A stretch of 26,955 nt of DNA from Acidimicrobiia bacterium (lineage in GTDB: Bacteria; Actinomycetota; Acidimicrobiia; IMCC26256; JAENVU01). Positions 26,042-26,955 of the stretch are shown piece by piece. A program made the position numbers and the translations under genes. Numbering within the stretch: the first letter of the stretch is position 1; every line of letters begins with the position of its first letter. The stretch covers positions 1 through 26,955 of the forward strand of contig JADGON010000129.1 in NCBI GenBank assembly GCA_017882945.1, given 5' to 3'. Below the pieces are notes generated by a model. That model ran no database searches. It had not been told where the DNA came from and saw only the letters and a list, made by a program, of their open reading frames with translations.

Positions 26042-26071
26042 TTGGAACTGCGCGAACTGGCCGATTAGTGT
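26042..26071 (+). promoter_or_regulatory. Possible promoter of the membrane glycosyltransferase-like gene
   Basis: TTGGAA (26042-26047), 18 nt, then TAGTGT (26066-26071) resembles a sigma-A-type promoter on the plus strand. It would give a leader of about 125 nt before the GTG at 26204. That leader contains a short hairpin, CCCGC/GCGGG at 26162-26176. Sequence match only. Confidence 0.3.
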
Positions 26072-26203
26072 GCGTATCGGTCAGGTCGTCTCGAATCGGG
26101 AGCCGAGCGGCACGGTCGTGACGAGCAATCGGGGCACAGGACGGGCGACACCGGTCGCTCTCCCGCCGGAAGCGGGCCCGGCAGGGTCCGAGGGGCAGGA
26201 ATC

Positions 26204-26955
26204 GTGGCAGTCGTCGAGGCGGAGCACGGGGTCGCGCAGCGGTCCGTCGAGCGCGCGGTCTCCCCGGGCGCGGTCTTCGTCCTCGTCGTCGTCGCGCTCT
26301 GCCTCGTGCGGGTGGGCGCGGCGGCCTCCCTCGCGAGCAGCCCGTCGACGTTCTCGCGCTCGAACGGCGTGACCGCGGACCTGCAGCGCTGGCACGAGGT
26401 CACGACGTCACCGGGGCGGCCGTACCGCGACGTCCAGATCGAGTACCCACCGGTCACGTGGGGCGCGGCCAAGCTGATCGACTCCGACTCGCTGCACACG
26501 TCCGGGGTCCGACTCATCTGGTCCCAGCTCGTGCTCGACCTGCTCACCGCGGCCGGCCTCGCGTACGGCTGGGGCCGACGCGCCGCGCTCGCGTATCTCC
26601 TCATCGGACTCGTCTTCGTGGTGTGGCCGTTCGTCTACCTCCGGCTCGACCTGCTCCCCGTGATGCTCGTCGCGTGGGGACTCGCCCTGGCCCGCCGACG
26701 CTTCGGCATCGCCGGCGGTGCGCTCATCGGGCTCGCGTGCTTCGCGAAGCTGTGGCCGCTCGCGTTGATCCCCGGCCTCGCGGTCGCGCGTCGTTGGCGC
26801 GCACTCGGCTCCGCGTTGACGGTAGGGGTCGTCGGCCTGGTCGCGTGGGTGGCATGGGGCACGACGAAGGGCGTTCGCGACGTCATCACGTTCCGCGGCG
26901 CGAAGGGCTGGCAGATCGAGAGCGTCGGTGGTGCGATCGTGCGCGCCGTCGGTTC
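26204..26955 (+). CDS. Polytopic membrane protein, GT87/DUF2029 mannosyltransferase-like, 3' end missing
   Basis: Translation from the GTG at 26204 gives about 250 residues open to the right edge. AGGGG lies 8 nt upstream. Hydrophobic segments include VFVLVVVALCLVRVGAAASL (TM1), LVLDLLTAAGLAYGW, ALAYLLIGLVFVVWPFVYL, LPVMLVAWGLALA, GALIGLACFAKLWPLALIPG and ALTVGVVGLVAWVAW. After TM1 a polar loop contains PYRDVQIEYPP. The acidic loop with YPP, the RLDLLP segment and the later ACFAKLWPL helix resemble polyprenyl-phosphomannose-dependent mannosyltransferases of family GT87, which build cell-envelope mannans in actinobacteria. The family call rests on pattern recognition of an incomplete protein; another GT-C transferase is possible. 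It is divergent from dcd with 192 nt between. Confidence 0.65.
   Translation, partial: MAVVEAEHGVAQRSVERAVSPGAVFVLVVVALCLVRVGAAASLASSPSTFSRSNGVTADLQRWHEVTTSPGRPYRDVQIEYPPVTWGAAKLIDSDSLHTSGVRLIWSQLVLDLLTAAGLAYGWGRRAALAYLLIGLVFVVWPFVYLRLDLLPVMLVAWGLALARRRFGIAGGALIGLACFAKLWPLALIPGLAVARRWRALGSALTVGVVGLVAWVAWGTTKGVRDVITFRGAKGWQIESVGGAIVRAVG

Overview
The window is a dense stretch of chromosome from a high-GC bacterium, almost certainly an actinobacterium. The evidence is pervasive G/C third positions, frequent GTG starts, an HspR-type repressor at the end of a dnaK-grpE-dnaJ operon, a three-subunit PurS/PurQ/PurL enzyme, a fused heme b/Fe-S/CCG protein of the mycobacterial EtfD (Rv0338c) type, and a dCTP deaminase of the bifunctional type. 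A deep, non-mycobacterial lineage such as Acidimicrobiia is possible, but the sequence alone does not prove it.

Layout. (1) 1-10630, minus strand: a purine operon transcribed purA-purD-purB-purC-purS-purQ-pyrE-purL-purF-purM. Most junctions are 1-4 nt overlaps or 4-nt gaps. purM runs off the left edge. The genes cover most of IMP synthesis plus both AMP-branch enzymes (PurA, PurB); PurN, PurE/K and PurH are not here. The pyrimidine gene pyrE is embedded between purQ and purL. (2) 10711-13284, minus: clpB, preceded by a degenerate HAIR (HspR) element. (3) 13359-15587, minus: an MMPL/RND membrane transporter. (4) 15716-17964, plus: a stand-alone cyclic-nucleotide-binding (CNB) protein translationally coupled to a CNB-patatin (NTE family) phospholipase. 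(5) 18032-21980, minus: dnaK-grpE-dnaJ-hspR with a second HAIR-like element upstream of dnaK. (6) 22146-24840, plus: a second stand-alone CNB protein followed by the EtfD-like membrane oxidoreductase. (7) 24837-26011, minus: dcd-tag, guarding DNA against uracil and alkylated bases. (8) 26204 to the right edge, plus: an incomplete polytopic membrane protein resembling GT87/DUF2029 mannosyltransferases.

How it fits together. The HspR made by the dnaK operon probably controls both that operon and clpB, giving one disaggregase/chaperone regulon. Three CNB domains occur in two places, next to lipid-related genes and next to a respiratory electron-entry protein, which suggests a cyclic-nucleotide input to membrane lipid or energy metabolism; this is inference. 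Three transcription units (22146, 22609, 26011) lack a Shine-Dalgarno sequence and carry TAGNNT followed by CCC 7-8 nt before the start codon, consistent with leaderless mRNAs.

No stretch longer than 300 nt lacks a gene. The largest gaps are 26012-26203, 21981-22145, 15588-15715, 10631-10710, 13285-13358 and 17965-18031. I saw no tRNA, rRNA, insertion sequence, CRISPR array or clear sign of horizontal transfer.
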